The notes beneath the pieces were generated by a model. The model was not told the DNA's origin. It saw only the letters and a list, made by a program, of their open reading frames with translations, and ran no database searches. The translations under genes and the position numbers were made by a program. From an uncultured Ruminococcus sp. (GTDB taxonomy: Bacteria > Bacillota > Clostridia > Oscillospirales > Acutalibacteraceae): a stretch of 7,211 bases of DNA. The stretch spans positions 1 through 7,211 of the forward strand of contig CADCOF010000321.1 of assembly GCA_902802975.1 (NCBI GenBank). Reading direction: 5' to 3'. Positions within the stretch are counted from its first letter, which is position 1; the number at the start of each line of letters is the position of its first letter. Below are positions 5,281 through 7,211 of this stretch, piece by piece.

Positions 5281-7043
5281 GCTGCATTCCTGCTTATCAC
5301 AGCTGCTCCTCCCGATCTCAAAACATTTCCTTCCAGTTTTCTTGAGTATACCACTTCCCCGCTTTCAATATCATCGATCTTATAATCAGTATTGCTTACA
5401 TTGAGAATAACTCTGTAAACGTTGCTATCGCTTGATTTATCATAGATGACAATACGATTATATCCGCTATTTACAAACTGCAAATCTCCGTTTCTGAGTT
5501 CGGGTATACTTTTACGCATATCAATAAGACATTTCATTTCCGCAATTTTGTCGTCATAGTCGCCATTGTCTATTTTAGTCCATGGCATACATCTTCTGCA
5601 GTCGGGGTCATGTCCGCCCTGAAGCGCAATTTCTGTACCGTAATAGATACAAACTGTACCGTTCAAAGTAAAAAGAGTACACAACTCCTGATAAAACGCG
5701 TCTTCATCATCACCGCAGCGTGTAATAAGGCGCATTGTGTCATGAGAATCAAGAAGATTGAACATAACGTCACAAGTCTGTTTTGCGTAACGTTCATAGC
5801 ACTGATAAATGCCATATTTAAACTGCTCCGCAGTAATTGTGCTGTTTCTCCAAAAGCTTTCGATTGTTTCCTGAAGTGAATAATTCATCACTGCATCGTA
5901 TTCATCGCCTCTGAGCCAAGCTGCAGAATTATGCCATATTTCGCCAACAATATAAAAATCTGGTTTCAGTTTTAACATTGCAGATCGCAGACGCTTGTTG
6001 AACTTATGCGATACTTCATTCGCCACATCAAGGCGCAGCGCATCAATACCATATTCTGTCACCCATCGTGAACAAACATCGATAAAATAATTGATAACTT
6101 CATCGTTATTCGTATTTAGCTTCGGCATCACATCAACGAATGCAAAAGAGTAATACTCACCGCGAGCCGCTTTGCCAATTCTCTTGGAAAAAGGATATTT
6201 ATTTATCATAAACCAATCAAAATATTTCGATTCTCTCCCTTTTTCCAGAACATCTAGCCAAGGCGCAAATTGGACGCCGCTGTGGTTAAAAACGCCATCC
6301 AACATAACTTTGATTCCTCTGTCATGAGCGCATTTGACAAGCTGCTTTATGCTGTTATTATCTCCGAAAGATGGATCAATTTTATTGTAATCTGTTGTAT
6401 CGTACTTATGATTAGAACCACTTTCATTTATGGGCGTAAAATATATGCCGCCGATACCAAGTTCTTTCAGATAATCAAGGCGACTCATCACCCCCTCAAG
6501 ATCGCCGCCATATGACTGACCATTATTTACTTTTTTGTCAGGTGCTGCCCACTTACGGGTTTTCGCACTCGTATTTTTCCCGCTCGAACAGAACCTGTCG
6601 GGAAATATTTGATACCATACCGTACCGTTAACCCATTCTGCCGGTTTGATAATGTCAGATTCATTCATCCACGGGAAATAAAAGTCCTGTCTTCTGCCTT
6701 TGTATGAATTAAATTCGTCCTCGGTTTGAAATCCGCTTTCTATGTAGTAGAGTTTTTCAGACGTCGTTTTGATAATAAAAAAGTATCTGCATCGCTTAAA
6801 TTCTGGTTCAACAACAGCCTGCCATATTTTATGCTGCGAAAGGCAAGCTGTATTTTTCATAGGAATATGCTCACCGTCCCAGTCAGTTTCGCTGCCAAAA
6901 ATACCGGCAGAAAATGGATCGCCCCATACAAGCTCCACATCAGTGATATTTCGTCCTGTTTGAAGCTTTATGCACAGGTGATCGCTGTCTAAAGGATAGC
7001 AATACCGTCCATCGGAAATGTGATATATTGCAGCAGTATTCAT
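5274..7043 (-). CDS. GH13 alpha-glucan hydrolase, neopullulanase / cyclomaltodextrinase type
   Basis: The 589-aa enzyme matches the usual length of neopullulanase, cyclomaltodextrinase and maltogenic amylase (GH13 subfamily 20), which split alpha-1,4 bonds in cyclodextrins, pullulan and maltodextrins. Residues about 1-125 form an N-terminal beta domain of the CBM34 type. The (beta/alpha)8 barrel starts at WYQIFPDRF (143-151). Conserved regions are DGVFNH (249-254), the subfamily marker MPKLN (306-310), GIDALRLDV with nucleophile D339, VGEIWH with acid/base E368, and LLDSHDT with D436. The C-terminal beta domain is about 505-589. No signal peptide is present, so it should act on imported oligosaccharides in the cytoplasm. 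GAGGTGA (7048-7054) precedes the ATG. No terminator separates it from the hydrolase gene. The exact substrate is uncertain. Confidence 0.9.
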   Translation of the reverse strand: MNTAAIYHISDGRYCYPLDSDHLCIKLQTGRNITDVELVWGDPFSAGIFGSETDWDGEHIPMKNTACLSQHKIWQAVVEPEFKRCRYFFIIKTTSEKLYYIESGFQTEDEFNSYKGRRQDFYFPWMNESDIIKPAEWVNGTVWYQIFPDRFCSSGKNTSAKTRKWAAPDKKVNNGQSYGGDLEGVMSRLDYLKELGIGGIYFTPINESGSNHKYDTTDYNKIDPSFGDNNSIKQLVKCAHDRGIKVMLDGVFNHSGVQFAPWLDVLEKGRESKYFDWFMINKYPFSKRIGKAARGEYYSFAFVDVMPKLNTNNDEVINYFIDVCSRWVTEYGIDALRLDVANEVSHKFNKRLRSAMLKLKPDFYIVGEIWHNSAAWLRGDEYDAVMNYSLQETIESFWRNSTITAEQFKYGIYQCYERYAKQTCDVMFNLLDSHDTMRLITRCGDDEDAFYQELCTLFTLNGTVCIYYGTEIALQGGHDPDCRRCMPWTKIDNGDYDDKIAEMKCLIDMRKSIPELRNGDLQFVNSGYNRIVIYDKSSDSNVYRVILNVSNTDYKIDDIESGEVVYSRKLEGNVLRSGGAAVISRNAAL

Positions 7044-7061
7044 AATGTCACCTCAAAAGTA

Positions 7062-7137
7062 GCGGTCATGCGACCGCAGGCAATACGCGCACGTAGTTTG
7101 CGGTCATGCGACCGCAGGCAATACGCGAACATAGTTT
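7062..7137. repeat. Two tandem 38-bp units, each with a GC-rich hairpin
   Basis: Units 7062-7099 and 7100-7137 agree at 36 of 38 positions; the first 28 bases are identical. Each holds GCGGTC-ATGC-GACCGC, a 6-bp perfect stem with a 4-base loop, then AGGCAATACGCG. They lie directly upstream of the GH13 ribosome binding site, so both hairpins would be in its promoter or 5' leader. The GC-rich content contrasts with the AT-rich surroundings. They resemble dispersed extragenic palindromic repeats. The remaining bases 7138-7211 hold no clear gene or promoter. Confidence 0.85.
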
Positions 7138-7211
7138 CATATAAACGATAGTTTTCACCCGCGGCGAACAATTACAGTTAGACGCAGGTGATAAGGTCTA
7201 TATTTTCATAA

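Noticed and set aside
7062..7137. CRISPR array
   Set aside because: There are only two repeats, and the 10-base segments after each 28-base core are nearly the same as each other, so they are not spacers. No cas genes are present.

Overview
The window looks like chromosome from a spore-forming, low-to-moderate GC Firmicute, most probably a Clostridia member of the Ruminococcaceae/Oscillospiraceae type. The reasons are a complete spoIIGA-sigE sporulation pair, AGGAGG-type ribosome binding sites, TTGACA/TATAAT promoters, tRNA genes without an encoded CCA, and a cytoplasmic neopullulanase-type GH13 enzyme as found in gut fermenters. The genus assignment is inference. No phage, insertion sequence or CRISPR array is visible.

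Left block, + strand (1-1816). A hairpin terminator closes whatever lies upstream. Then come spoIIGA (203-1045), the membrane aspartic protease that activates pro-sigma-E, and sigE (1097-1816), which still has its N-terminal pro-sequence. The protease and its substrate are therefore encoded together, as in Bacillus subtilis. The usual downstream sigG is not here. In both genes the Shine-Dalgarno region is complementary to a CCTTTC motif just upstream.

Middle block, - strand (3698 down to 1813). A perfect consensus promoter (TTGACA, 17 bp, TATAAT) with A-tracts upstream reads through tRNA-His, tRNA-Lys, a hairpin terminator, tRNA-Gln, a second hairpin terminator, RNase Z (rnz) and a DnaQ-like DEDDh exonuclease. 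The exonuclease ends 4 bp inside the 3' end of sigE. None of the three tRNAs encodes CCA, so their 3' ends are the type RNase Z matures. There is almost no room for separate promoters after either terminator, so tRNA-Gln and rnz/exonuclease expression may depend on graded read-through. This is the most interesting arrangement in the window.

Right block, - strand (7211 down to 3794). A GH13 alpha-glucan hydrolase of the neopullulanase/cyclomaltodextrinase type (7043-5274) is preceded by two 38-bp tandem units, each holding a GC-rich hairpin. After it comes a lipoprotein serine hydrolase of the class C beta-lactamase/PBP4* fold (5109-3838). The hydrolase has its own strong promoter, with three 10-bp direct repeats just upstream of the -35, and a hairpin terminator at its end. 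No wholly new multi-gene system was recognised; the novelty candidates are regulatory layouts and repeats.
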